The notes under the pieces are model-generated. The model made no database searches. It had not been told where the DNA came from and saw only the letters and a list, made by a program, of their open reading frames with translations. Made by a program: the position numbers and the translations under genes. DNA of 64,000 nt, taken from contig JAJEIE010000027.1 of assembly GCA_022827625.1 (NCBI GenBank), forward strand, positions 513,093-577,092, given 5' to 3'. This document shows positions 1 through 8,212 of the stretch, in pieces (the first letter of the stretch is position 1; the number at the start of each line of letters is the position of its first letter). This DNA is from Candidatus Poribacteria bacterium. Lineage in GTDB: Bacteria; Poribacteria; WGA-4E; WGA-3G.

Positions 1-2
1 CG

Positions 3-959
3 CACGCCGCATGGCTCTTCCAGCTTGTGTTCGCTGCTACTGCCGCAACTATCGTTTCCGGTGCAATGGCAGAACGCACACAGTTCAAGAGTTATCTCAT
101 TTACAGCGTCTTCATCACGGGTGTTATCTATCCGATTGTTGGACACTGGATTTGGGGTGGCGGTTGGTTATCAAATTTCGGTGTGGGTATGTCAGATTTT
201 GCAGGTTCGACGGTCGTCCATTCGACCGGTGGGTGGCTGGCGTTGACAGGCGCTATCGTCTTAGGTCCCCGTGCTGGTAAATACGACAGTGAAGGCAACC
301 CGAGGCCTATTGCTGGACACAACCTTCCGCTCGCTGCCCTGGGTGTCTTTATCTTGTGGCTCGGTTGGTTCGGGTTTAATCCGGGTAGTCAGATGGGTGC
401 TGATGCAGCAGATATTTCCAGTATTGCCGTAACCACGAACCTCGCAGCAGCAGCAGGTGCTATTACCGCTATGATTACAGCTTGGATATTCCTCGGTAAA
501 CCCGATGCCGGTATGTCGCTCAACGGCGCACTCGCTGGCTTAGTCGCGATTACCGCAGGTTGTGCCTCTGTGAGTCCGGTCTCCGCCGCGATTATCGGTG
601 GGCTCGGTGGTATTGTTGTTGTTCTGAGTGTCTTGTTCTTTGAACGGTTGCGTATTGACGATCCCGTCGGTGCCATCTCTGTTCACGGAACCTGCGGTGC
701 GTTAGGCACAATTCTGCTTGGATTTTTTGATAAAGAAAGTGGACTTTTCTTCGGGGGCGGTGCTGGACTCCTCTGGACACAGATCGTCGGTGTTGTCGCC
801 GTTTTCGTATGGTGTCTCGTTACAGGCTTTATTCTCTTTTACGGTATTAAAGCCGTTACGGGGTTACGCGTCAGTGAAGATGAAGAAATGGCAGGACTTG
901 ACTACGAAGAACATGGTGCAAGTGCCTATCCAGACTTCAACGTCTCTTCAATACGTTAA
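3..959 (+). CDS. amt: Ammonium transporter, Amt/Rh family (5' truncated)
   Basis: This is a membrane channel for NH3/NH4+ uptake. The reading frame is open from base 3 with no start codon, so the N-terminus lies outside the window and 318 residues remain. Visible hallmarks are the Amt signature DFAGSTVVHSTGG and a later GAISVHGTCG; these carry the two pore histidines known as the twin-His pair. About eight hydrophobic segments follow one another, and the cytoplasmic tail begins with the conserved LRVSEDEE. A second, complete Amt gene follows 455 bases downstream on the same strand. No glnK/P-II gene, the usual Amt partner, is between or after them. The family call is secure; substrate preference cannot be told. 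Confidence 0.93.
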   Translation, partial: HAAWLFQLVFAATAATIVSGAMAERTQFKSYLIYSVFITGVIYPIVGHWIWGGGWLSNFGVGMSDFAGSTVVHSTGGWLALTGAIVLGPRAGKYDSEGNPRPIAGHNLPLAALGVFILWLGWFGFNPGSQMGADAADISSIAVTTNLAAAAGAITAMITAWIFLGKPDAGMSLNGALAGLVAITAGCASVSPVSAAIIGGLGGIVVVLSVLFFERLRIDDPVGAISVHGTCGALGTILLGFFDKESGLFFGGGAGLLWTQIVGVVAVFVWCLVTGFILFYGIKAVTGLRVSEDEEMAGLDYEEHGASAYPDFNVSSIR

Positions 960-1414
960 AAGTATTTTTCTGAGAGCCTTTTGGTTATAAAACGAATAGG
1001 GACCGCCCACACGAAGTTTCGCTTATATTCTGAGTTTGCTTCACACTTTGTGGGCGTTTCCCTTTTTGCTGTTGTATTTGATTGCCTTTTTCTCTCGGTT
1101 ATAGACTATAGTTCACTGGTTGTTCCAATAGGAACGGATGCTACCTTCACAGGGTCGAAACGCTGGTGGAACGCAATACACTTGAAATTATTACTTGATA
1201 CCTTCGCTGTATTCTGGTAAAATGGCACATTAATGCCTTTTATCGTAAAAATTGGGACATATAACTTCTGGTTTACAACCCACTTTTCTGCTGGATGTGG
1301 TTTCGGACTTCGCCAGCGAAAGTGTGCTTTAACTGAATGGTAGACAAAGCAGTCTGCTTTTACAGAAACAACAGAACAAGCACTATGTGTTTGTGAATAT
1401 TATGGAGGATCCAG
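960..1414. other. 455-base intergenic region between the two amt genes
   Basis: It holds the hairpin at 1004-1056 and a small palindrome with arms AAAGCA/TGCTTT (1346-1351 and 1355-1360) preceded by GTAG at 1340. A ribosome-binding site, GGAGG, lies at 1404-1408 for the next gene. I see no credible gene; the short frames here have no family features. Confidence 0.6.
1004..1068 (+). terminator. Probable Rho-independent terminator after the first amt gene
   Basis: Arms CGCCCACA (1004-1011) and TGTGGGCG (1049-1056) pair perfectly over 8 bp. A T-rich stretch follows (TTTCCCTTTTTG). The loop is long (37 nt), so it could instead be a repeat hairpin. Confidence 0.5.
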
Positions 1415-2779
1415 ATGCGACAACGCTGTGCATCAACGTCTACGAAAAAACGATCTGGTTATACGCGTATTGGGACGCTAATTGTTATTCTATTGATTTG
1501 TGGTGTGCCGGGCGTGGCGATGGCACAAGAGGCTTCACTGGATTCAGGCGACACCGCTTGGATGCTTACCTCAACGGCTCTCGTCCTGTTTATGACTATT
1601 CCCGGACTCGCTCTCTTCTATGGCGGTCTCGTACGCGTCCAAAATGTGCTCTCTGTCCTTATGCAGTGTTTTGCATTGACAGGGTTGATTACGATTATAT
1701 GGGTTATCTGTGGTTATAGCCTTGCCTTTAACACCGATGGTATGGAGGCAGGAAAAATCACGCTCGCTTCTTTTGTTGGCGGGCTTGGGACTATGTTCCT
1801 GCGAGGCATCGGTGTAGATACGCTCTCTGGGACTATCCCTGAAACTGTTTTTATCACCTTCCAGCTCACCTTCGCGATTATCACGCCTGCGCTGATTGCT
1901 GGGGCGTTTGCTGAGCGGATGAAATTCTCGGCGATGCTCATCTTCTCTATACTCTGGTCGATAATCGTGTACGCCCCGCTCTGCCACATGGCATGGTCTG
2001 GCGACGGATCGCTGTTTGGTGATATAATTGGTGCACTCGACTTCGCGGGTGGCACTGTGGTGCATATTAACGCCGGAATCGCAGCCCTCATCGCTGCAAT
2101 CTTAGTCGGAAAACGTCTCGGTTACCAAACAACGGCGATGCCACCGCATAGTTTGACGCTGACTGTCGTCGGGGCATCTATGCTTTGGGTCGGATGGTTC
2201 GGCTTCAATGCCGGTAGTGCTGTTGCTGCTGATGGTGCCGCTGGTATGGCGATGCTCGTTACCCAGATTTCAACCGCAACAGCCGCTGTTGCGTGGATGT
2301 TCGTTGAATGGGCGAAACACGGCAAACCGAGTGCCTTGGGTATTGTAACAGGTGCTGTTGCTGGCTTGGTTGCTATTACCCCAGCTTCTGGTTCCGTTGG
2401 ACCTATCGGTGCCCTCGTTATCGGCATCGTCTCAGGGGTCGTCTGTTTCTGGGGTGCTACGAGCTTAAAATCGCAACTCGGCTATGATGACTCCTTAGAC
2501 GCATTCGGTGTTCACGGTATCGGCGGGATTGTCGGTGCCTTATTGACAGGCGTTTTTGCCGCTGAAGGTTTAGGGGGTGTTGGGCTGGATAAAAGTATAG
2601 GGATGCAAGTTTGGGCGCAGTTCCTTAGTATTGTCGTCACTCTGATTTGGAGTGGCGTGCTTTCGTTTATTATCCTCAAAATCGTTGATGCCACAGTCGG
2701 CTTACGCGTTGAAGAGGATGAGGAACGCATGGGACTCGACCTCTCCCAACACAACGAACGTGGATACAACCTCTCATAA
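1415..2779 (+). CDS. amt: Ammonium transporter, Amt family
   Basis: A complete 454-residue ammonium channel. The first 37 residues are a basic stretch plus hydrophobic helix ending in AMAQ, a cleavable signal peptide as in enterobacterial AmtB. Eleven hydrophobic segments follow. Both pore histidines are in place, within GGTVVHINAG (about residue 215) and FGVHGIGG (about residue 370). The tail starts LRVEEDEE, close to the tail of the upstream paralogue. The ATG at 1415 has GGAGG six bases upstream. The two copies clearly differ in sequence, so this is an old tandem pair rather than a recent duplication. Nitrogen-responsive control is likely for the family, but no regulator gene is present. 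Confidence 0.95.
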   Translation: MRQRCASTSTKKRSGYTRIGTLIVILLICGVPGVAMAQEASLDSGDTAWMLTSTALVLFMTIPGLALFYGGLVRVQNVLSVLMQCFALTGLITIIWVICGYSLAFNTDGMEAGKITLASFVGGLGTMFLRGIGVDTLSGTIPETVFITFQLTFAIITPALIAGAFAERMKFSAMLIFSILWSIIVYAPLCHMAWSGDGSLFGDIIGALDFAGGTVVHINAGIAALIAAILVGKRLGYQTTAMPPHSLTLTVVGASMLWVGWFGFNAGSAVAADGAAGMAMLVTQISTATAAVAWMFVEWAKHGKPSALGIVTGAVAGLVAITPASGSVGPIGALVIGIVSGVVCFWGATSLKSQLGYDDSLDAFGVHGIGGIVGALLTGVFAAEGLGGVGLDKSIGMQVWAQFLSIVVTLIWSGVLSFIILKIVDATVGLRVEEDEERMGLDLSQHNERGYNLS

Positions 2780-2786
2780 GGGACAA

Positions 2787-2816
2787 ATTTGTAATTCCGC
2801 ACGATTACAAATCGTG
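2787..2816. repeat. Nested palindrome downstream of amt
   Basis: Arms CACGATT (2800-2806) and AATCGTG (2810-2816) with loop ACA. They overlap a second inverted repeat, ATTTGTAAT (2787-2795) with ATTACAAAT (2804-2812). The two pairings are mutually exclusive. Confidence 0.55.
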
Positions 2817-2826
2817 TTGACAAACG

Positions 2827-2862
2827 TAAGGGCGGACTACTGTGTCCGCCCTTATGCTTTCT
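2827..2862 (+). terminator. Strong hairpin terminator of the second amt gene
   Basis: Perfect 10-bp arms TAAGGGCGGA (2827-2836) and TCCGCCCTTA (2845-2854) with an 8-base loop, followed by a T-rich run. The preceding GTAA means it might also belong to the GTAG-type hairpin repeats seen elsewhere in the window. Confidence 0.7.
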
Positions 2863-2898
2863 TCTGAATAGAGAGAGTTCGTTGTTTACGACGGTTTT

Positions 2899-2921
2899 GT
2901 ACCGCAAACTGTTAGTTTGCG
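2899..2921 (+). repeat. REP-like hairpin, GTAC + CGCAAACT type
   Basis: GTAC followed by perfect 8-bp arms CGCAAACT/AGTTTGCG with loop GTT. The same hairpin recurs at 27321-27343 (reverse) and 36511-36533, and near-copies with GTAG + CACAAACT occur at 7567, 27221, 27280 and 36548. Confidence 0.85.
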
Positions 2922-2970
2922 ACTGAGGGTACGCAATCTGACAGGTTACATTATCACTGAATTAATTTAA

Positions 2971-4992
2971 TTAGCTTGCCGTTACCCGTGCAACAATCTC
3001 CTCATCAGGTAATACGCCTTTTTCCACAAGCAAATGATCGCTTGCCCCAATATTTCCGTAGACTTCAGTAATCCATGTTGTGTCAAATGCTTCACCCGTA
3101 TTGTGAATAATCAGGGGTCGAGGCGCAATCAGCGTCCCCGCAGTCTGAAAATCTCCGACTTGGCGGATATTTGGTATCGGTAGCGTTTCCAAGAAAACAG
3201 CGTCGCCTTCAAGAGCGTCTTTCAGGTTGAATTCTGCTGCATCAACAACAATGTTTTTCACATTTGCAAATCCAGCTGCCAGTAGACTCCACAATCCCGC
3301 TTCACCGATTCCAATCAAATTCACCTCTGAAACATCGCCTCTACCTGTAAAACAGTGCAGTGCCGTCACAATGTCTTGCACACGGAGGGCTGCCGTTGTT
3401 CGGTTATAGGTGGTGAAGTAATTGGTATCTTCTGATCTCTCATAATCCGTATGTTCGCCTGTACCGAAAACATCAATCAGGAGTACTTTCCGGTCGGCAC
3501 TGAGCAAGTCCCTGATGAGTGGCAACGGTTCACCCGTTTCTGCCTCAATTAACTTCTCTTTGCCTTCTGGATGGACGATAACAACGACTGGGTCATGTCC
3601 TACCTGTGGTTCCGGGCTAAATAGAATAGTAGGGATGGTGTCTCCTATGTCCTTTCTGCTGATGACGAGATGTCTTGCGGATAAATTCGCTTGATAAGTC
3701 GTTGGAAATGCACCCTTCGGTTCAACAAGCGTCACGTCCGTACTTTTTGGAATCTGTAGTCCGAGTGCGTGTTGCAACCCACTGCCGATTTCTTGGCGGA
3801 ATGTTTCGAGTTCTGATGCATTCGTCGGTTTCCGTTTTTCCATCGCTTGGCGGCAGCGATTCGCCCAGGTCGATAGAAACGCCTCCTGTTTTAAGGCGTG
3901 TGTTGGCATCTCACGTCCTGAGAACGCCAAGAGTGCCTCATCCGGTTCAACCTGAAACGGCACCTCTTTGAACGCTGATGGGTCCTCCGCTCCTAAAAAC
4001 CATTTAGCAAGCCAAGCATACACGGCTTCGCGGCTTTCTTGATTGTAGTTATGTTCTGCGTCTACCTGAACCTGATGCACTTTATCTTCTGCGTCAAAGT
4101 GGGCATAGATGCTTCGGATAGCAGGATATTCAATCGTCGGTGTGTTGACTGTCCAATCACCTGTAGCGGATACCAGTAAGAGTGGCCTCGGTGCCATCAG
4201 CGCACCGATCTCAATGTTACTGACATCTAAACGGAGGTTCGGTGCATTTTCACAGATACAACCGCCTTGCATTGTCGCTGAAATCATATTCACAGGTGCC
4301 GAGACCTTGATACGTTCGTCAACCGCTGTCAAGATAAAAGTCTGCGTTCCACCGCCTGATGCGCCTGTACACCCGATGCGTTCACTGTCCACATCTGGGA
4401 GGCTCTCTAAAAAGTCGATGGAGCTGATGCTATTTTGGAGTTGTAGCCCCATTGCGCTGAGGCCCCATAAGTCTTCGCGCGCACCCCCATAGCGGTGATC
4501 TATCTGTTTCCCGCTATCGTTGTAACCGAGCATATCGTAGGCAAAAATGACGTATCCCTGTTTCGCGAAGTTGATACAGCGACCCGGGATTGAACCGCGT
4601 TCAATACTCTCAAGTCTCCCGCGCGTCCAGTGTCCATGCGGACTCACAATCCCCGGAAACGGACCGGATTTCCCTAAGGGACGATACAGATTCCCGGTGG
4701 TGAAGAAGCCTGGAAAAGGTTCAAAATAGACTTTCTCCACGCTGTAACCTTCCCGCTCTATTTTCCCAAATATCTCAGCATTTAGGGGGGTCGGTTCGTG
4801 CGCAGGGATTAAGCCGTTGGCTACCCGAATTTGTTGGCGTAAGGCATCGGCTTTTTCAGTCCATTCGGCTTTGGTGTAGCTTGGAAAGGTGTAGGGTGTA
4901 TTCAGATCGCGTGGCGTACCGCCGCGTGCGTCGTTAACAACCTGCGAAGCGTCCGTAAAAACGTGGGCGAGTTCGTGGTGTTGTTCAGGCAT
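2971..4992 (-). CDS. Tandem alpha/beta-hydrolase (acetyl-xylan-esterase/DLH-like), second domain degenerate
   Basis: A 673-residue protein of the dienelactone-hydrolase/acetyl-esterase superfamily, expected to cleave ester bonds on a sugar or small molecule. The first half (about 90-350) has the nucleophile elbow GASGGG, with serine as nucleophile, a strand-loop carrying PRPLLLVSATGDWT for the acid, and EHNYNQ for the histidine. The second half (about 430-670) repeats the fold but its elbow reads GIGEAG, so the serine is replaced by glutamate; it also has APRPLIIHNTGE. No signal peptide is evident. Its ATG overlaps the upstream gene's stop (ATGCCTGA, 8 nt), which suggests translational coupling to the PD-(D/E)XK-like gene. 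The exact substrate is unknown. Confidence 0.75.
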   Translation of the reverse strand: MPEQHHELAHVFTDASQVVNDARGGTPRDLNTPYTFPSYTKAEWTEKADALRQQIRVANGLIPAHEPTPLNAEIFGKIEREGYSVEKVYFEPFPGFFTTGNLYRPLGKSGPFPGIVSPHGHWTRGRLESIERGSIPGRCINFAKQGYVIFAYDMLGYNDSGKQIDHRYGGAREDLWGLSAMGLQLQNSISSIDFLESLPDVDSERIGCTGASGGGTQTFILTAVDERIKVSAPVNMISATMQGGCICENAPNLRLDVSNIEIGALMAPRPLLLVSATGDWTVNTPTIEYPAIRSIYAHFDAEDKVHQVQVDAEHNYNQESREAVYAWLAKWFLGAEDPSAFKEVPFQVEPDEALLAFSGREMPTHALKQEAFLSTWANRCRQAMEKRKPTNASELETFRQEIGSGLQHALGLQIPKSTDVTLVEPKGAFPTTYQANLSARHLVISRKDIGDTIPTILFSPEPQVGHDPVVVIVHPEGKEKLIEAETGEPLPLIRDLLSADRKVLLIDVFGTGEHTDYERSEDTNYFTTYNRTTAALRVQDIVTALHCFTGRGDVSEVNLIGIGEAGLWSLLAAGFANVKNIVVDAAEFNLKDALEGDAVFLETLPIPNIRQVGDFQTAGTLIAPRPLIIHNTGEAFDTTWITEVYGNIGASDHLLVEKGVLPDEEIVARVTAS

Positions 4993-5653
4993 TGCTTACC
5001 TCCTTCAAATGCTTGGCAACGATAAACTTCAGGAGTTGGACGATCTGCTCTGCATCCCATACGCCGTTGTATACCGGCGAAAATTCAATCGCGAAGGTGG
5101 GTTTATCAGTCTCAATGTTGCTAACGATCCCTCGCACGAATGCCCAACTGTCATTGACAGTATAGCACCCGAAAACTTCCTGTTCGGGATCAGCGTCTCT
5201 GTCCCAATTGAGCCATGCCGCGGCAAGCATTTCACCGTAGAGTTGAAATTGCGGATCGGGCGCATGGATACCGCGTTTCGCTTCATTTACAATGAGATAA
5301 GGCGGTCGAATACGTCCACCGAGTGCAGGCGCGAGTGCTCCATCCGCCTCGCCTTCCAATTTAAATGTAGGATATATGGCTTTGAGTGGTACACCGCTCC
5401 ACGCTTGAATATGTCCTTGTTCTGCCAGTACCAACATTGGGTAAATCGCTCGTGCCCAGAGCGTCGTCTCGTTCATGACAACCAGATGACGATGGTACAG
5501 GGTTGATTTAATATCGTCAAGCCGTCTGCGCTCGTCCCCAGTGAGGGGTACTTGCATTTTCTCCCATGCTTCTGGGGCAATGTACTTTTCGTTCAAGGTT
5601 ACCAGTGTCTTGAGCGTTTCTTCCGAGAGTTGTGAGAATACATACGTGCACAT
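4985..5653 (-). CDS. PD-(D/E)XK-like protein, paralogue A
   Basis: A 222-residue protein of no family I can name. The central region reads GEADGAL, then about 20 residues later PPYLIVNEAKRG, then QFQLYGEMLAAAWLNW. An acidic residue, a hydrophobic strand with E-x-K, and a following Gln-containing helix is the pattern of the PD-(D/E)XK nuclease fold; this is inference from motif spacing. A paralogue of about 65% identity lies at 24641-25303. The start has GGAGG upstream. It sits between an antidote-like HTH gene and a hydrolase whose start overlaps its stop by 8 nt. Nuclease activity, or a structural/binding role of the fold, cannot be distinguished. Confidence 0.55.
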   Translation of the reverse strand: MCTYVFSQLSEETLKTLVTLNEKYIAPEAWEKMQVPLTGDERRRLDDIKSTLYHRHLVVMNETTLWARAIYPMLVLAEQGHIQAWSGVPLKAIYPTFKLEGEADGALAPALGGRIRPPYLIVNEAKRGIHAPDPQFQLYGEMLAAAWLNWDRDADPEQEVFGCYTVNDSWAFVRGIVSNIETDKPTFAIEFSPVYNGVWDAEQIVQLLKFIVAKHLKEVSNA

Positions 5654-5707
5654 AGTTCAAAACCTCCATCCAATATAGATTTAGCAAAACTTTAGGTTCC
5701 CGCGTGT

Positions 5708-6112
5708 CTATTGATTATCTGTAGCAAGTTCTATATTGGGTTCTGTACGCTCTATCGGTGTCACCGGAGCCTCAGCATCTCCCATTTCAGCCCGTGAATT
5801 TTCGGTGGGCAATGGTTTGATCGAGAGTCTGCACCCCAGCGCAGTGAGAATGGTTGCGAGCGTATCAATCCGCGGCGTGTCTTCACTGGATAGCACTTTC
5901 GTAAGGGTTTGCGGGTCCATACTGGTTCGTTTGGCAACCTCTGGAACCCCGCCTTGCGATTCTATAACGGTTTGGACTGCACTCATCACAGTAGCAGAAT
6001 TCCCGAATACGTGATAATCTTCCATAATTGTTTGGAGAAATCCAATTGCAGCCGTTGGGTCAGCGGCGAGTTGTTCAATTAGAATGTCTCTCCATTTTCG
6101 GTATTTTCTCAT
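5708..6112 (-). CDS. HigA/addiction-module-antidote-like HTH protein
   Basis: A 134-residue DNA-binding protein from the ATG at 6112, chosen because GAAGGAAA lies upstream; the frame is open further 5' but without a ribosome site. Residues about 20-105 match the antidote family of short XRE regulators: a helix with DPTAAIGFLQTIM, a helix-turn-helix (GGVPEVAKRTSMDPQTLTKV), then TPRIDTLATILTALGCRLSI, the conserved end of that family. Normally such proteins repress their own operon with a RelE/HigB-type toxin. Here no such toxin is adjacent; the next gene downstream, 54 bases away, encodes the PD-(D/E)XK-like protein. The tail of about 30 residues is acidic and low in complexity. Confidence 0.7.
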   Translation of the reverse strand: MRKYRKWRDILIEQLAADPTAAIGFLQTIMEDYHVFGNSATVMSAVQTVIESQGGVPEVAKRTSMDPQTLTKVLSSEDTPRIDTLATILTALGCRLSIKPLPTENSRAEMGDAEAPVTPIERTEPNIELATDNQ

Positions 6113-6201
6113 GTTCGTGTTTCCTTCTCTACAATTAGCGTAATCCATCTGATGCCTTTTGTCAACCAAAATCGCTGATTTTTCAATTTAACTTAAAATC
6201 T

Positions 6202-6230
6202 TTGAATTTCCTAACACTTCATGATATAAT
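6202..6230 (+). promoter_or_regulatory. Sigma-70-type promoter for purD
   Basis: TTGAAT (6202-6207), 17-base spacer, TATAAT (6225-6230), 22 bases before the purD ATG. Confidence 0.7.
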
Positions 6231-6252
6231 ACACTCAAAAAGGACAGACATA

Positions 6253-7527
6253 ATGAAAATACTGGTTATCGGGCAAGGCGGACGTGAACACACCCTCGTC
6301 TGGAAACTTGCCCAAAGTCCACTTGTCGAAAAAATCTATTGCACACCCGGGAATGCCGGCATCTCACAAATCGCGGAATTGATCCCTATGCCTGACCGGT
6401 TTACTGACTTGGCAGATTGGGCGGAATCTGAGAACATCGCGCTGACCGTTGTTGGACCCGAAGCACCATTGGCTGAAGGGATCGTTGATATATTCCACAA
6501 ACGTGGACTCAAAGCGTTTGGACCCGATAAACGCGCTGCCCGTCTTGAAGCCAGCAAGGATTTTGCGAAGCAGCTGATGGTGAAAAACAATATACCGACA
6601 GCAGCGCACCGCACATTTGTGGATGCTGAGGCGGCGATGGCGTATATTGAGGATCACAAGATACCTGTTTTTGTTAAGGCAAACGGACTCGCTGCGGGTA
6701 AAGGTGTTATCCCCGGACGTACCTTCAAACAGGCGGCGCAAGCTGTCACAACTATTTTGGTGGACAAGGCATTTGGTGAAGCAGGCAATAGTGTCGTGAT
6801 TGAGGAAGAATTAATCGGCGAAGAAGCCTCCTTTACCGTCCTCACCGATGGGACACACTGTCTGCCTTTTGTCTCTTCGCAAGACCATAAAATGTCTCAC
6901 GACGGCGATACGGGTAAGAATACCGGCGGAATGGGCGCGTATTCGCCTGCCCCTGTTATTACATCTGAACTTCACGACTATGTGATGCAACGCGTCGTTT
7001 ACCCGACTGTCAAGGGTATGGCGGATATCGGAAATCCATTCAAGGGTGTGTTATACGTCGGATTGATGATTACGGATGCCGGTCCAAAGGTGCTGGAATT
7101 CAACTGTCGTTTTGGAGACCCGGAGGCGCAAGTGCTTTTACCGCGTCTCAAGAGCGATTTGGTCCCTCTGTTGATGGCGTGTATTGACGGGACACTTGCC
7201 CAGCACGCTGATGTCGAATGGCATGATGAGGCGGCAGCCTGTGTCGTCATGGCTTCTGGTGGGTATCCTGATCCGTATCAGACGGGCAAAATCATTACAG
7301 GGTTGGAAGATGCCGCAACGATTGAAGGTGTGGACGTCTTTCACGCTGGTACAAAACAGGAGGGTGAAAACATCCTTACCGATGGGGGGCGCGTCCTAGG
7401 TGTGACTGCTACCGCTGATGGGTTACACGATGCCATCCAACGGGCATATCAAGGCGTTTCTGCTATTCGGTTCGCTGATGCCCATTTTCGGAACGACATC
7501 GGATACCGAGCGTTAGGACGCGATTGA
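6253..7527 (+). CDS. purD: Phosphoribosylamine-glycine ligase
   Basis: It joins glycine to 5-phosphoribosylamine with ATP in de novo purine synthesis, in the cytoplasm. The 424 residues match the family length (about 425). The N-terminus MKILVIGQGGREHTLVWKL is the family's own opening and fixes the ATG at 6253, with AAGGAC upstream. ATP-grasp features follow: NGLAAGKGV near residue 145, GGMGAYSPAP near 230 and EFNCRFGDPEAQ near 285. It stands alone with its own promoter and is not in a purine operon here. Confidence 0.97.
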   Translation: MKILVIGQGGREHTLVWKLAQSPLVEKIYCTPGNAGISQIAELIPMPDRFTDLADWAESENIALTVVGPEAPLAEGIVDIFHKRGLKAFGPDKRAARLEASKDFAKQLMVKNNIPTAAHRTFVDAEAAMAYIEDHKIPVFVKANGLAAGKGVIPGRTFKQAAQAVTTILVDKAFGEAGNSVVIEEELIGEEASFTVLTDGTHCLPFVSSQDHKMSHDGDTGKNTGGMGAYSPAPVITSELHDYVMQRVVYPTVKGMADIGNPFKGVLYVGLMITDAGPKVLEFNCRFGDPEAQVLLPRLKSDLVPLLMACIDGTLAQHADVEWHDEAAACVVMASGGYPDPYQTGKIITGLEDAATIEGVDVFHAGTKQEGENILTDGGRVLGVTATADGLHDAIQRAYQGVSAIRFADAHFRNDIGYRALGRD

Positions 7528-7566
7528 GATATTGTAGTGAATTTTAGAATGAACCGTCCGTATTTT

Positions 7567-7589
7567 GTAGCATAAACTGTTGGTTTGTG
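7567..7589 (+). repeat. REP-like hairpin, GTAG + CATAAACT type
   Basis: GTAG (7567-7570) then arms CATAAACT/GGTTTGTG with loop GTT, pairing with two G-T wobbles. A diverged member of the CACAAACT hairpin family. Confidence 0.7.
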
Positions 7590-7609
7590 TGGGACTGAAG
7601 GACGATAAT

Positions 7610-8122
7610 ATGGTAGCCGAACTCACATATAAAATTGCTAAATGTTGCACCCCACAAGAGGAAGACCGAATTACAGGCTATTTCAAGGAGGACGGCACGA
7701 TTACTGTCCACGATGCCATGTGCAACGCAGTCCAAGGTTTACGGACAGAGCGATTGCTCAAGGTAACGTGGGATGAAATTCGGACGACTGAAGCCGCAGC
7801 GGATGCTATTCCACTTGCCCCCGAATTCGCCGAACTTGATGAGACCGATTACTTTATACTCAAGCACCACCAAGAATTCGGAATGGACTACTCCATCGTT
7901 GTCGCTGAGGTTTTAAGAGTTCCGCTTGAAGAGATGCAACAGCGGCACCGAAAATTGAGAGAGATCGGCGGACTCAAACGGGTTGAAGGTCGTATCATCC
8001 ACTATCGAAAGAATATTGTTAAAGGCAAGTGGATCAAACACCGAAATCATACTTACTATGAACTGACACCGGAAGGCAAAACGTGGATTGCGGCTTTTGA
8101 AAGCCAGCAAACTTCGTCTTAA
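7610..8122 (+). CDS. RelA/SpoT-type zinc-finger domain fused to a winged helix
   Basis: A 170-residue protein; the ATG at 7610 is preferred because AAGGA lies upstream and the longer frame begins inside a repeat. Residues about 5-55 read like the zinc-finger (ZFD/RIS) domain near the C-terminus of long RelA/SpoT enzymes: YKIAKCC, then ITGYFKEDGTITVH, then C, ending RLLKVTWDE. The Cys-Cys, His and Cys of the family are all present. The (p)ppGpp synthetase, hydrolase and TGS domains are absent. Residues about 85-165 form a winged-helix-like region (DETDYFILKHH to YYELTPEGKTW). A role in regulation or ribosome sensing is plausible, but the function is unknown. Confidence 0.65.
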   Translation: MVAELTYKIAKCCTPQEEDRITGYFKEDGTITVHDAMCNAVQGLRTERLLKVTWDEIRTTEAAADAIPLAPEFAELDETDYFILKHHQEFGMDYSIVVAEVLRVPLEEMQQRHRKLREIGGLKRVEGRIIHYRKNIVKGKWIKHRNHTYYELTPEGKTWIAAFESQQTSS

Positions 8123-8212
8123 ACTTAGATAGCCCGGACTCCCGCATTTATGCACGTAAACCTTATATTAGACGTGTCGTTTGAAAGAGAAAATACACTG
8201 AGAGGCTTTATT

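Noticed and set aside
981..1220. 79-codon frame between the amt genes
   Set aside because: No ribosome site, no conserved pattern, and it overlaps the terminator hairpin.
5653..5708. Classical HigB/HigA toxin-antitoxin pair
   Set aside because: No RelE/ParE-type toxin frame is next to the HigA-like gene; the adjacent protein has a different fold pattern, so only a hypothetical link is reported.
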